Source: Prochlorococcus marinus CUG1435 (GTDB taxonomy: Bacteria > Cyanobacteriota > Cyanobacteriia > PCC-6307 > Cyanobiaceae). From it: a stretch of 64,000 nt of DNA. This document shows positions 19,604-28,386 of the stretch, piece by piece. Made by a program: the position numbers and the translations under genes. Each line of letters starts with the position of its first letter. The stretch's first letter is position 1. The stretch is taken from NCBI GenBank assembly GCA_017644375.1, contig JAEPLP010000001.1, positions 1,224,001-1,288,000 on the forward strand. The letters are read 5' to 3'. The notes beneath the pieces were generated by a model. That model searched no databases and had not been told where the DNA came from. It saw only the letters and a program-made list of their open reading frames with translations.

Positions 19604-20878
19604 TCATAGAGGAGGCAAAATACCTTGTGGGTCAAAAATATTCTTTAAAGTTTTTAATTCGTTCACTCTATTTCCAAAGGCTAATGTAATTTCTTCTTCA
19701 TGAGAATTCAAATGATTATGCAATTGGGCTAAGTGAATATTTGGATAAAACCTTTTTAGCTTGCTCCATGATTTATAAATCCATTCCAGAGCGACTTCTT
19801 TTTCTTGAAGATCATTTTTTTTCCATGATGCATATATCCATGGTTTCCAAGTACTTTTTCTATGAACAAAAAAGCTTGCTCCATGATTTAACTTTTTAGT
19901 TTTGCCACCTAATTGTTGAGAAGCAATATAACAGGAATTATTAGGTTTACTATCCATTATTTCACTCAAACATTTTATAAAAATTGGGATATCATTTTTT
20001 AAATCTTCTCCAAGAAGACTAATTACCTCAGAATGGTTATTTGCATTTAGCTCATATAAATTCAATTCCTTTGGAAAAAAATTAATTTTGTTAAAGTTTT
20101 CATAAATTTGTTTTTCTAGAGCAGGAAATTTGTCTAGAAGCATTAAGTTTTCTTCTGTTCTTTTATCTTCTAAATTACTGAGTTCAGCAAAAATATATAT
20201 ATAAATTTTTTGAGCATAAATCCATTGAAGACTAATATTTTCTGGAAATTCCTCTGATAGTTTTATTATTTCTGAAAGTTCATTTAGATTTACAAATCCT
20301 TCAATAACCTTTATTGGATTAGATTGGATAGTTTTAAGTTCTATTTCGGTAATAATTGAAAAGAAGGGTGCTGCGCCTTTAATTGCTTCCCAAATCAATT
20401 GTTCTTCTGGATTTATTTGATTTTTTTTTAAAGAGATAAATGTGCCATTTCCCAAGAAACCTTTTATTGATTCAATATTATCAATTGCTAATCCGTAAGC
20501 TCTACTGAGCGGGCTTACTCCACCAGTGAGTATATAGCCTGCTCCAGGAAGTTTAGAAAGTCCGATTGGAAAACTTCGATTATGTTTTTGTAAATGATTT
20601 ACTAGATCCCCCATTATTACTCCACCTCCAATTGTTACTAAATTGGTTTTTCTATCTAGGTGAACTTTGTTGTAATTTTTTCTTAGATCAAGAGTTGTAA
20701 AACCATTTTTTGCACAGCTAGAGGTTGTACCTCCACTACATACGCAAAGGTGCTCGAATTCTTCATTAGAATATTTATCCTCATAAAATAAGGACTCATC
20801 AACGTCATAAATTAATTTCTTTAATTTTGCATCTTTTGAGTTGATATTTGGAACTTCAAGCAAACTATTATTTTTCAC
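19604..20878 (-). CDS. FAD-binding oxidoreductase (PCMH/VAO-type)
   Basis: 424 residues. The FAD-binding PCMH-type domain includes LVTIGGGVIMGDLVNHLQKHNRSFPIGL and ILTGGVSPLSRAYGLAIDNI, with the N-terminal VCSGGTTSSCAKNG before it. The C-terminus has HLAQLHNHLN and LKNIFDPQGILPPL, the berberine-bridge-like end of this group. Substrate unknown (alcohol, hydroxyacid or sugar lactone). It is divergent from cbiX with overlapping 5' regions and lies upstream of the SulP gene on the same strand. Confidence 0.82.
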   Translation of the reverse strand: MKNNSLLEVPNINSKDAKLKKLIYDVDESLFYEDKYSNEEFEHLCVCSGGTTSSCAKNGFTTLDLRKNYNKVHLDRKTNLVTIGGGVIMGDLVNHLQKHNRSFPIGLSKLPGAGYILTGGVSPLSRAYGLAIDNIESIKGFLGNGTFISLKKNQINPEEQLIWEAIKGAAPFFSIITEIELKTIQSNPIKVIEGFVNLNELSEIIKLSEEFPENISLQWIYAQKIYIYIFAELSNLEDKRTEENLMLLDKFPALEKQIYENFNKINFFPKELNLYELNANNHSEVISLLGEDLKNDIPIFIKCLSEIMDSKPNNSCYIASQQLGGKTKKLNHGASFFVHRKSTWKPWIYASWKKNDLQEKEVALEWIYKSWSKLKRFYPNIHLAQLHNHLNSHEEEITLAFGNRVNELKTLKNIFDPQGILPPL

Positions 20879-20919
20879 TACATGATAATGTTCTTTACTA
20901 TTATGGTATAAGTAATAAC

Positions 20920-22080
20920 TTGATTTTGGATAATTTAGATTCGAAGTTAAATAATCAAGTCGCGATACTTATCTGTGGACACGGGAGCAGAAATAAACTA
21001 GCCATTACTGAATTTCAAGAATTAACTAAGTTTATCCAACAAAGATATCCAAATTTTTTGGTTGAATATGGTTTCTTAGAATTCGCTAAACCTTCACTTG
21101 TTGATGCTCTAGACAAATTAAAAGATCTTTCTATAAAAAAAGTAATTGCAATACCCGCAATGCTTTTCGCTGCTGGCCATGTGAAAAATGATATACCTAG
21201 CTTGCTTATGAATTATTCAAGTAAAACAGGTATTGAAATAATTTATGGAAGAGAATTAGGTATTAATAATTTAATGATTAGTGCAGCTTGTGAAAGAGTT
21301 AAAGATGTATTTAAACAAAATAATACTCTCAAACCTGAAGAATCATTATTAGTTGTTGTTGGTAGAGGTTCTTCTGACCCAGATGCGAATTCCAATGTTT
21401 CAAAAATTACGAGAATGATCGTAGAAGGTATTGGTTTAGGGTGGGGGGAAACAGTCTTTTCTGGGGTAACTTTCCCTCTAGTTGAACCTGGCTTGAAAAA
21501 TGTTGTGAGACTTGGTTATAAAAATATAATAATTTTTCCTTATTTCCTTTTCTCAGGTGTCCTTGTCACAAGAATAAAAAGGCAAAGTGATTTAGTTGCT
21601 ATTAATAATCCAAATATTTCATTTATACATGCAAAATATCTTTCGTCACAATCTTATGTGGTCGACACTTTTATAGAAAGGATTGAGGAGATTCTTAATG
21701 ACGAAGGTAATAATTTTATGAATTGCTCAACTTGTAAATATAGATCAAATTTATTTGGCTTTGAAAAAGAAGTTGGAATGGTACAAGAAAGTCATCATGA
21801 CCATGTAGAGGGCTTGGGTATCAGTTGTGATTTATGTGATCCTGAATGTAATGGTGCTTGTGAAACACAAAATCAAATCCCAACTCATAACCAAGAAAAA
21901 TCAAACTCAAGAGGAGGAGATAACTTAGAACATGAACATGTAGAGGCTCATCAACATGAACATAATCACTATCACCATCACCATAGTATTTATCCAAACT
22001 CAAAACACCCTTTAGGACCTGTCACGCTTCGCTTGCCTAATGAAGACCAAATCTTAAGAAAATCCGTTGAAAATCAATGA
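20920..22080 (+). CDS. cbiX: sirohydrochlorin cobaltochelatase, two CbiX domains plus metal-rich tail
   Basis: About 386 residues. First CbiX domain VAILICGHGSRNKLAITEF, second VVVGRGSSDPDANSNVSKI with IIFPYFLFSGVL. After these comes MNCSTC, the MxCxxC Fe-S motif known from long CbiX forms, then CDLCDPECNGAC and a His-rich tail (HEHVEAHQHEHNHYHHHH). It inserts Co2+ (or Fe) into sirohydrochlorin for cobalamin or siroheme. A TTG at 20848 would add 24 residues but would overlap the divergent oxidoreductase gene; I prefer TTG 20920 (or 20926), just before the conserved domain. Cobalamin output would serve the B12-dependent ribonucleotide reductase at 35.3 kb. Confidence 0.88.
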   Translation: MILDNLDSKLNNQVAILICGHGSRNKLAITEFQELTKFIQQRYPNFLVEYGFLEFAKPSLVDALDKLKDLSIKKVIAIPAMLFAAGHVKNDIPSLLMNYSSKTGIEIIYGRELGINNLMISAACERVKDVFKQNNTLKPEESLLVVVGRGSSDPDANSNVSKITRMIVEGIGLGWGETVFSGVTFPLVEPGLKNVVRLGYKNIIIFPYFLFSGVLVTRIKRQSDLVAINNPNISFIHAKYLSSQSYVVDTFIERIEEILNDEGNNFMNCSTCKYRSNLFGFEKEVGMVQESHHDHVEGLGISCDLCDPECNGACETQNQIPTHNQEKSNSRGGDNLEHEHVEAHQHEHNHYHHHHSIYPNSKHPLGPVTLRLPNEDQILRKSVENQ

Positions 22081-22169
22081 ATCACCTGTCTCTTTCTTGA
22101 CTAAGTCTTAATAGACTCAGTATATATAAGTATTCTTAATGTAAAATTCAGAAAGTATTTTGAGCTAGA

Positions 22170-22211
22170 TTTTCCACAATTTACAGGTTGTTTTCCACGT
22201 CCAAATCCACA
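22170..22211. promoter_or_regulatory. cluster of three DnaA-box-like sites
   Basis: In a 350-bp spacer between cbiX and a DUF2811 gene: TTTTCCACA at 22170-22178 (the perfect cyanobacterial DnaA-box form), TTTTCCACG at 22191-22199 and AAATCCACA at 22203-22211, all on the same strand, spaced 21 and 12 bp apart. The rest of the spacer is AT-rich. dnaN and dnaA are not here, so this is unlikely to be oriC; a DnaA titration or regulatory site is possible. Confidence 0.45.
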
Positions 22212-22432
22212 TTGGATTAGAGATGCCAGCATTTTTAAAAAAAAACAGGACTTCAACATTATTGTTGACTTTTTTTTAAGAACTATTCAATTTCCTTATT
22301 TAAAGAGGCAGTTTTTTAAAAAAACAATTTATAGCATGAGTCTCATTTGATAATAGGAAAAGTTTCATGACAGATATTTTTTGATTTTTTTGGAAAAAAA
22401 TATCATTATAGTTATGTTGAAAATATAAATTT

Positions 22433-22690
22433 ATGGATCAAATCAGCCAATCAAATTTAACTAAAAAGAAACTCATAGAGTGTTCTTCAAAAAAAGTCTC
22501 ATTAGAAACAGAGCTTTCAGAAACTCTTTATAACACTATGAAAGATTTCGTATTAAGTAATCCAACTTGGGATCAATATAAGCTTATAAATTCAGCATTA
22601 GCAACTTTTCTCGTTCAAAACGGATGTACAGATAATTCTGTCTCAGAAATTTATTTAAATCAATTATTTACACCTTCTAAGTCCTTTTAA
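22433..22690 (+). CDS. DUF2811-family small protein
   Basis: 85 residues. The core VSLETELSETLYNTMKDFVLSNPTWDQYKLINSALATFLVQNG matches the cyanobacterial DUF2811 pattern (helical, 'NP.WDQ...A...FL.QNG'), with a short basic N-terminal extension. Function of the family is unknown. Its 3' end overlaps that of the convergent GMC oxidoreductase by 14 nt. The promoter region upstream carries the DnaA-box-like cluster, so DnaA-linked control is conceivable. Confidence 0.8.
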   Translation: MDQISQSNLTKKKLIECSSKKVSLETELSETLYNTMKDFVLSNPTWDQYKLINSALATFLVQNGCTDNSVSEIYLNQLFTPSKSF

Positions 22691-24329
22691 TATTTAAACA
22701 TGCTCTTCTACTCAAGGCCATCATTGTAAGTGTGGGGCTTTGCCAAGATGATGTGGGCCAGCATGCTCCATCTAGTACGAGTACATTCTTACATCTCCAT
22801 AATCGATTAAATTTATCAACTACGCTATTTTCTTCATTCAACCCCATTGGTGCTCCCCCTACCTCATGAATGTAATATCCAGGAGGAGGAGGACCATCTG
22901 AAAGTGCGATCAAATTTTTTGTAATTAAACTCCCTAATGGGATATTCATTAGTTCATTAATATTTTTTATTTCTCCATTTGCAGCTTTGATTGATTTTCG
23001 TATTGTATTTTCCATATGTTTAGCCATGTTTAACTCGTTTTCGCTCCATTCGAATTCAATGTTTGGAATTGGGACACCCCATTCATCTGTTTTTCTTGAG
23101 AGAGAAACTGAGTTTTTCTCTCTAGGAAGGACTTCACCATGGGCTATGAGAAAACCAATGGATGTGTTTGTATCTTTTTGCAAAAATTTAGGAATCCCTA
23201 ATCTATCAATTGCTCCCCAGATTCCATAACCTCTATGGAAATTTATGTCGTCAATCTTGGGTAAATTTGAACCGAATGGAATAAAGAAGCTGCCTGCTCC
23301 AGAAAGATCGGGAAGATTATCTAATGGTTTTCCTGAGTTTTTTGATTTTGGGACTGAAAAAAATCTACAGATAGATATATGGTCCATAAGGTATTTACCT
23401 AATTTTCCAGAATTATCTTTAAAACCTGAGGAGTTTGATTTATATTCTGAGTTCAGAAGTATTCTGAGTGTTGAAATTGTTGATGCGCAAAGGAGGATTA
23501 AATCACAATTTAATTCTTTTTTGCATCCATTTTCTAAGTTTACGATCGTTAGTTTTGATGCAAGCTCTGTTAGCTTGTTAATCTCAAAAGACTCTACTAG
23601 ATAATTAGAGATTATTTGTACATTTCCAGTATCCAAAGCTTTTTTAAAAGTGCTTCCTATACTTGAGGATTTGGGCCATTCTTTATCTTTTACTGATGAA
23701 TTACGATCAAAGCCTCTTGATTGGATAAATGGATAGTTTAATTTCGATTTAACTTTGCTTCCGAAAACTTTTTCGCTTTCTGTAAGAGGTATTTCACCAA
23801 TATATTTACCGTTTGGGACTTCCTTAATATCATCCTTTCTTCCATAGATTCCACAGAAACTTTCAATAAAATCATAGTGAGGGGATAATTCATCGTATGA
23901 AATAGGCCAGTTTGGTCCGAATCCGTCTTTTTTTGCGGGTTGAAAATCTTCTGAAGAAAGTCTTAATGTTATGCCTCCCCAAGTTAATGATCTTCCCCCA
24001 TATTGTTTACCTTGAGTCCAAAGAAAGGGCTTTTTCTTGGGGAAGTCATAAGGATGTTTCAATTCATTTGAATATAAGTCAGGATTATTTTTCCAATAAC
24101 CCGGATGTTGGCGTTGATTGGCATGTTTTTTTGTTAAAACTCCTGATAATCTTTTTAATGTATTTTTGGGCTCATAATTACTAGCCTCAAGCCTTTTAAT
24201 TTTTGGTCCGGCTTCTATTACTAAAACTTTTATCCCCTGTTCTGCCAATGTAAGTGCTGCTATTCCTCCTGTAGCGCCAGAACCCACAACAATTGCATCA
24301 TAAGGACTTATATCCAAAACCTTGTTCAT
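22677..24329 (-). CDS. GMC-family (glucose-methanol-choline) oxidoreductase
   Basis: 550 residues. N-terminal FAD motif DAIVVGSGATGGIAALTLAEQGIKVLVIEAGP, the YGGRSLTWGGITLRL flavin segment, and near the end IHEVGGAPMGLNEENSVVDKFNRLW and VLDGACWPTSSWQSPTLTMMALS, the C-terminal GMC signature with the catalytic His region. It oxidises an alcohol or sugar; the substrate is not predictable. Monocistronic by position; a start with MNKVLDISPYDA fits the family well. Confidence 0.9.
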   Translation of the reverse strand: MNKVLDISPYDAIVVGSGATGGIAALTLAEQGIKVLVIEAGPKIKRLEASNYEPKNTLKRLSGVLTKKHANQRQHPGYWKNNPDLYSNELKHPYDFPKKKPFLWTQGKQYGGRSLTWGGITLRLSSEDFQPAKKDGFGPNWPISYDELSPHYDFIESFCGIYGRKDDIKEVPNGKYIGEIPLTESEKVFGSKVKSKLNYPFIQSRGFDRNSSVKDKEWPKSSSIGSTFKKALDTGNVQIISNYLVESFEINKLTELASKLTIVNLENGCKKELNCDLILLCASTISTLRILLNSEYKSNSSGFKDNSGKLGKYLMDHISICRFFSVPKSKNSGKPLDNLPDLSGAGSFFIPFGSNLPKIDDINFHRGYGIWGAIDRLGIPKFLQKDTNTSIGFLIAHGEVLPREKNSVSLSRKTDEWGVPIPNIEFEWSENELNMAKHMENTIRKSIKAANGEIKNINELMNIPLGSLITKNLIALSDGPPPPGYYIHEVGGAPMGLNEENSVVDKFNRLWRCKNVLVLDGACWPTSSWQSPTLTMMALSRRACLNIKRT

Positions 24330-24423
24330 GATTGATTATTTCAATAAATATAGCATTCAGTAAATAATTAATTTTTAGATTTCAGCTTAAGAAGTTAGAA
24401 TTTGTTGAAATACTATTCAAAAA

Positions 24424-24897
24424 ATGAGATTTATAATTTTAACTGTTTTAATGATTGTTATAACTCTCCCTTCTAAAAGCTTTGCTGCATTGGATTATGG
24501 TAAACAATCCTTGGTAGGAGCAGATTTTTCTGGATCCGATTTAAAAGGAGCAACTTTCTATTTGACAGATTTACAAGACGCAAATTTATCAGATTGTGAG
24601 CTCCAAAATGCTACTCTTTATGGAGCAAAACTCAAAGATACCAATTTAAGTAATTCCAATTTAAGAGAAGTAACATTAGATTCAGCTGTTTTAGATGGAA
24701 CAGATTTATCAAATACTAACTTAGAGGATTCTTTTGCTTATAGTACACAGTTTGAAAATGTAAAAATCCAAGGTGCAGACTTCACAAATGTTTTTCTGCC
24801 AAAAGATATTGTTAGGAAATTTTGTGAAAGTGCCTCTGGTACTAATCCATTCACAAATAGAGAAACTAGAGAGACTTTGGAGTGTGATTACATCTAA
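24424..24897 (+). CDS. exported pentapeptide-repeat protein (likely thylakoid lumenal)
   Basis: 157 residues. Signal peptide MRFIILTVLMIVITLPSKSFA with a plausible AXA-type cleavage before ALDYG. Then about 18 pentapeptide repeats of the A(D/N)LXX type (LVGADFSGSDLKGATFYLTD...), which build a right-handed beta-helix, and a short capped C-terminus with two Cys (FCESASGTNPFTNRETRETLECDY), the ending typical of cyanobacterial lumenal repeat proteins. Function unknown; could scaffold in the lumen. Confidence 0.85.
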   Translation: MRFIILTVLMIVITLPSKSFAALDYGKQSLVGADFSGSDLKGATFYLTDLQDANLSDCELQNATLYGAKLKDTNLSNSNLREVTLDSAVLDGTDLSNTNLEDSFAYSTQFENVKIQGADFTNVFLPKDIVRKFCESASGTNPFTNRETRETLECDYI

Positions 24898-24899
24898 AT

Positions 24900-25292
24900 T
24901 TATGCACATAAAAGTTCTTTTTTAATTTTTCTTTGTTTATAAAGTGATCTTCCAATAGGCCAACCTAATATAGACAAGTGTCTCATTAAAGAAATTGAGT
25001 ATTCGAAATAAAGATTGTCTGAATATTTGATACCAAGTTCTTTTATAGTGGTAATTAATAAAAATAGATCTTTCTTGTTGCCTTTTTTCATATCTAATAA
25101 GATTGATGCCTCACTAGATATTTTTTTTTCTAGAACCTTTTCATTTTCAGCAAAACCAACTTTAAGTGAATTAAATTCATCATTGTAAAGAGTATAAATT
25201 ATTCCATCTTTGAATTTATCTGTAGAAGTATCTACTTTAAAACTTGATGATATCAATGTTTTGTATCCTTTTATGATTTTTCTGTTATTCAT
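24900..25292 (-). CDS. divergent GIY-YIG-like hypothetical protein
   Basis: 130 residues. IIYTLYNDEFNSLKVGFAEN resembles the two-strand core of MUG113/T5orf172-type GIY-YIG domains, followed by a helical half. The basic residues and Glu expected for catalysis are not clearly present, so it may be inactive. It starts 2 nt downstream of the ribbon-helix-helix-like gene on the same strand, so the pair is almost certainly coexpressed. The family call is tentative. Confidence 0.5.
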   Translation of the reverse strand: MNNRKIIKGYKTLISSSFKVDTSTDKFKDGIIYTLYNDEFNSLKVGFAENEKVLEKKISSEASILLDMKKGNKKDLFLLITTIKELGIKYSDNLYFEYSISLMRHLSILGWPIGRSLYKQRKIKKELLCA

Positions 25293-25294
25293 AA

Positions 25295-25792
25295 TTATTT
25301 GATTTCATTTTGAGCTATTTCGTATTTCTCCAATAGATTGTTTATTTCTGCTAGTGCGATCCTCTTTTGACAGGCGGAGTCATATCTATTTACTGCTACA
25401 GAAGGTATTGAACCTTTGCTTTTCATTTCCCTTATTCCAGTTTCTAAACACTGAAAAGCAACACTCGAAAGATCCCGACCTTCTGCTGCAGCCCAAACTT
25501 TTAAAAGATAAGTAAGATTTGATGGAACTGAGATCTGTACTTTGTTTGAATTTGAAGTATTTAATGCAATATCATCGAGACTAATTTCTTTAGAGGAAAT
25601 AGTTTCTTTAACTTTTTTCTTCAAAACTTTTACTTGGCTTGTAGCGTCCTCTTTATTCTTGACTTTTTGTTCTATTTCAAATAACTCCTCTTCAGAGTTA
25701 ATTAAAGCTTCTAATGCCCATTTAGCATCATCTTTTGTAATGGCAGTTCTCTCAAGCCATTCATCTCTTATCTTTGACCAATTACTAGGCAT
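25295..25792 (-). CDS. ribbon-helix-helix-like (CopG-type) protein
   Basis: 165 residues. The N-terminal half is a charged, probably coiled-coil region (residues about 25-70). Then VQISVPSNLTYLLKVWAAAEGRDLSSVAFQCLETGIREMKSKGSIP gives a beta strand plus two helices of a CopG/MetJ-like fold, followed by a conserved-looking tail VNRYDSACQKRIALAEINNLL. It may be a DNA-binding regulator controlling itself and the next gene (25292). Not recognised as a named family. Confidence 0.6.
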   Translation of the reverse strand: MPSNWSKIRDEWLERTAITKDDAKWALEALINSEEELFEIEQKVKNKEDATSQVKVLKKKVKETISSKEISLDDIALNTSNSNKVQISVPSNLTYLLKVWAAAEGRDLSSVAFQCLETGIREMKSKGSIPSVAVNRYDSACQKRIALAEINNLLEKYEIAQNEIK

Positions 25793-26053
25793 AAACCTTA
25801 TACGATACTTATATAATAAGTTAATCTAAATAGATTGTCTACAAATTCTAAATAGAATTAATATAGATTATAAATTTAAATTCTTCTCTTTATCTTGCCT
25901 TATTTTAGAAATGATGTTATTTATCAATTAAAACTTTAGAATTAATCCAATATATATGTATTTTTCCCCTTAATTGCAAAAAAAAATTATTAGATAATTC
26001 AATCTTTTTTTAATTTTTTTGATCTGTTTATTAAATTAAAAAGTTCTGAGCTT

Positions 26054-26443
26054 TTAATCTCTCTCAATAAGTTCAATTTTATATCCATCAGGATCCTCAA
26101 CAAAAGCCAAGAGAGTATTACTGTTTTTCATCGTTTTAGGTTTAGTTGTTATTTTACAGCCATTATTTTCTAATCCTTGGCAAATAAGATGAATATCTTT
26201 TACTCCAATAGCTATATGACCGTATTTATCTCCAAGCTCATAGTCTTCTGAATTTTTGTCCCAGTTATAAGTTAATTCAATTACTGTATTTTCTTTCTCT
26301 GAACCATAGCCAACAAATGCCAAAGTGAATTTTCCATGAGGGTAATCCTTCTTTCTTAATAAATTCATTCCTAATCTATTGACATAGAAATCAATGGATT
26401 TATCTAAATCTCCAACTCTCAACATAGTATGTAGGATACGCAT
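26054..26443 (-). CDS. gloA: lactoylglutathione lyase (glyoxalase I)
   Basis: 129 residues, standard length. Vicinal oxygen chelate fold with the metal-binding His in ILHTMLRVGDLDKSIDFY, Glu in NTVIELTYNW, His in YGHIAIGVKDI and Glu in YKIELIER. It converts the methylglyoxal-glutathione hemithioacetal to lactoylglutathione. Monocistronic in an AT-rich spacer. Confidence 0.93.
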   Translation of the reverse strand: MRILHTMLRVGDLDKSIDFYVNRLGMNLLRKKDYPHGKFTLAFVGYGSEKENTVIELTYNWDKNSEDYELGDKYGHIAIGVKDIHLICQGLENNGCKITTKPKTMKNSNTLLAFVEDPDGYKIELIERD

Positions 26444-26576
26444 TTTGACTTATGAACATTAATCAATTATCTAATATTGAATAGCTATCTGCCAAAGTTG
26501 ATATTTTAGAGATTAAGTGTTTAATTGAGTTCAGAAAAAGTAGGTTAAGATATTAGTACTAAATTTCAATGATATA

Positions 26577-27011
26577 TTGAATCAGATTTTCCAAAGACTC
26601 TCATCAGCATTTTTGTATACTTTGCCTTTAAAGGCATCAATACCTTTTGGATATTATTTGTTTTATAAATATTCTTTTTTAAAAATACTATTATTATTAA
26701 CTTTTCCAATAGCAATAATTGAAAAATCTTTGCCTTTTGGGAGTTTTCTTTTATTTATAGTTTTGTTTGTAGGATTATCAAGAAATCCAAAAGTTCCCTA
26801 TTTCGTAAGATATAACGCATGCCAAGCCTTACTTATTGATATTGCTTTGATAATAATTTCATATCTCTTGAGAATATTTCCGATAGTTGAATTAGGTTCA
26901 ATTATTTTTATATTTACACTGTGTATTTTTATTTATTCGATTTCTCAATGTATTTATGGAGTTGAACCTGAAATACCATTTATTAGTAAATCTGTAAGAA
27001 TGCAAATTTGA
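26577..27011 (+). CDS. Tic20 family protein
   Basis: 144 residues, TTG start. Four predicted membrane segments with the family features ASIPFGYYLF at the first and NPKVPYFVRYNACQALLIDI before the third (the 'FNxxQA..L' motif of Tic20/Ycf60), and GVEPEIPFISKSVRMQI at the end. Bacterial homologs are of unknown function; in chloroplasts Tic20 belongs to the inner envelope import channel. No operon partner is visible. Confidence 0.85.
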   Translation: MNQIFQRLSSAFLYTLPLKASIPFGYYLFYKYSFLKILLLLTFPIAIIEKSLPFGSFLLFIVLFVGLSRNPKVPYFVRYNACQALLIDIALIIISYLLRIFPIVELGSIIFIFTLCIFIYSISQCIYGVEPEIPFISKSVRMQI

Positions 27012-27039
27012 AAGGTTAATTATATGAACTATTGACTTT

Positions 27040-27369
27040 TTAGCATTCATTGAGAATTGATTCCCATCTTTGTTGACTTGCCTTTATAGCTTGCATTGGT
27101 GGATTAGTCCCATCTATTTCAAAAGCTTTAATTAATGATTTATTAGCTAATAGGCCTAATCTTGCTGCCTCTCTTTGCCTTGAACATACTTTTTGTCTTG
27201 ATCCCTGTTTTAGATTATTTTCAATTTCTTTAAGAATTTGGCTAGCTTCATTCGATTTAGAATAAAAATCATTCATATATACATCAAGTGCAGTATCCGC
27301 AAGAATTTTAACTGGAGAGATTATTGTGATAAAGAACACTATAAAGCTTGTAAATATAAATGATTTCAT
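27040..27369 (-). CDS. exported hypothetical protein, 109 aa
   Basis: Signal peptide MKSFIFTSFIVFFITIISPVKILA with likely cleavage after ILA, then a helical domain with two Cys (VCSRQREAARLGLLANKSLIKAF and ILNEC at the end). Periplasmic or lumenal location is inferred. It begins 7 nt after the end of the membrane protein gene at 27377 on the same strand, so cotranscription is likely. Family not recognised, function unknown. Confidence 0.65.
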   Translation of the reverse strand: MKSFIFTSFIVFFITIISPVKILADTALDVYMNDFYSKSNEASQILKEIENNLKQGSRQKVCSRQREAARLGLLANKSLIKAFEIDGTNPPMQAIKASQQRWESILNEC

Positions 27370-27376
27370 AGGAATC

Positions 27377-27979
27377 CTAAGTAAAATTTTTGCTTGATTT
27401 TTTCAATATAAGATAAAAGATAAGGACGCTTATTGATCCAGATGGGCCTATAAAAATGTGCCAAAATTGATCACCACTTGTTGCGAGATTTTTTCCAAAG
27501 TATGTTGTAAAAACAATTCCAAACATTGGGTAAAGGATTAAGAGCCAATCTTTAAAAGTTCTTTGCCAATTAATTATTAGAAAAATACTTAGAATAGCTT
27601 GAAAAAAAAGAGTAATAGTTTTATCAAATAAAAAATATGAGACTATTGAACATAAAGAAATGCAAAAGTTAGTTATTTGAATAAACTTATTTTTTATAAC
27701 TGATATTGATAAACATGTTAGGCCTAAAGATAGGAATGAATAAAATAACCAATTAAATAAAGAGGAATGATCTACATAAATCCAAGATGTTTTAGTATGG
27801 TCTATCATTTCAAAAATTGAGGCTAATCCTAAAAAAATAAAACCAAAAGGTATTAATTTGTTCCCACTTATATGTTTGAATTTATTGATCGATTTTATCC
27901 CTAATACTATTGGAATGACCGTTGCTTGGAAATGGACTAGAAATAAAATTGGAAAAAACAAAATAAATCCTTTACTCAA
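27377..27979 (-). CDS. multi-pass membrane protein of unknown function
   Basis: 200 residues with about six to seven hydrophobic segments. Notable polar residues sit within or near the membrane: FEMIDHTKTSWIYVDHSSLFNW and SGDQFWHIFIGPSGS, i.e. His, Asp and Trp positions that could bind metal or a cofactor. No family recognised. It lies in the run of membrane proteins between 27 and 31.3 kb. Ends 7 nt before the exported small protein gene. Confidence 0.6.
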   Translation of the reverse strand: MSKGFILFFPILFLVHFQATVIPIVLGIKSINKFKHISGNKLIPFGFIFLGLASIFEMIDHTKTSWIYVDHSSLFNWLFYSFLSLGLTCLSISVIKNKFIQITNFCISLCSIVSYFLFDKTITLFFQAILSIFLIINWQRTFKDWLLILYPMFGIVFTTYFGKNLATSGDQFWHIFIGPSGSISVLIFYLILKKSSKNFT

Positions 27980-28013
27980 TTATTCTAAAAATTAAATATA
28001 AAAAAATTCAACG

Positions 28014-28214
28014 CTAATTAAGGAGAGACAAGTACCATTGTCCTACTACTATAATCAATACTGTAAGAACGAAAGGAAAAGCCGGATATTTTGTTTGGAA
28101 ATTAGCAGGTGGCCATGGTGACCAAGATATCAATCTTGCCTGAGGATCATTAGAAGAAATTAATTTTTTTGGTTTTGAGGACTTAGTAGTATTATTTGCG
28201 AATCCCTTGGACAT
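28014..28214 (-). CDS. small single-pass membrane protein
   Basis: About 66 residues from the ATG at 28214 (MSKGFANNTTKSSKPKK). An ATG 30 nt upstream would add MLLFIFKSNI, which looks less natural. The N-terminal half is polar and basic with ISSNDPQARLISWSPWPPANFQTKYPAFP, followed by one C-terminal membrane helix (VLTVLIIVVGQWYLSLL). The Pro/Trp-rich middle is striking. Not recognised. It may precede the membrane protein gene at 27377 in a common transcript (34 nt apart). Confidence 0.6.
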   Translation of the reverse strand: MSKGFANNTTKSSKPKKLISSNDPQARLISWSPWPPANFQTKYPAFPFVLTVLIIVVGQWYLSLLN

Positions 28215-28386
28215 TATGTTTGATTTAAAAATAAATAATAACAAGAATAAAAAAGAAGAGTGTAAAAATACTAATTGATTTTTTTTATTAGGGATTTATT
28301 CCTGCCAATTATTTTACGTGAAAGTTTATGCTGAGCTTGTTTTTTATAGAAGTAATTTTGAATTAAACAAATTAAGTTTTTTAAAA

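Noticed and set aside
22170-22211. the chromosomal replication origin
   Set aside because: Three DnaA-box-like sites alone are too few, and neither dnaN nor other origin-linked genes are nearby.
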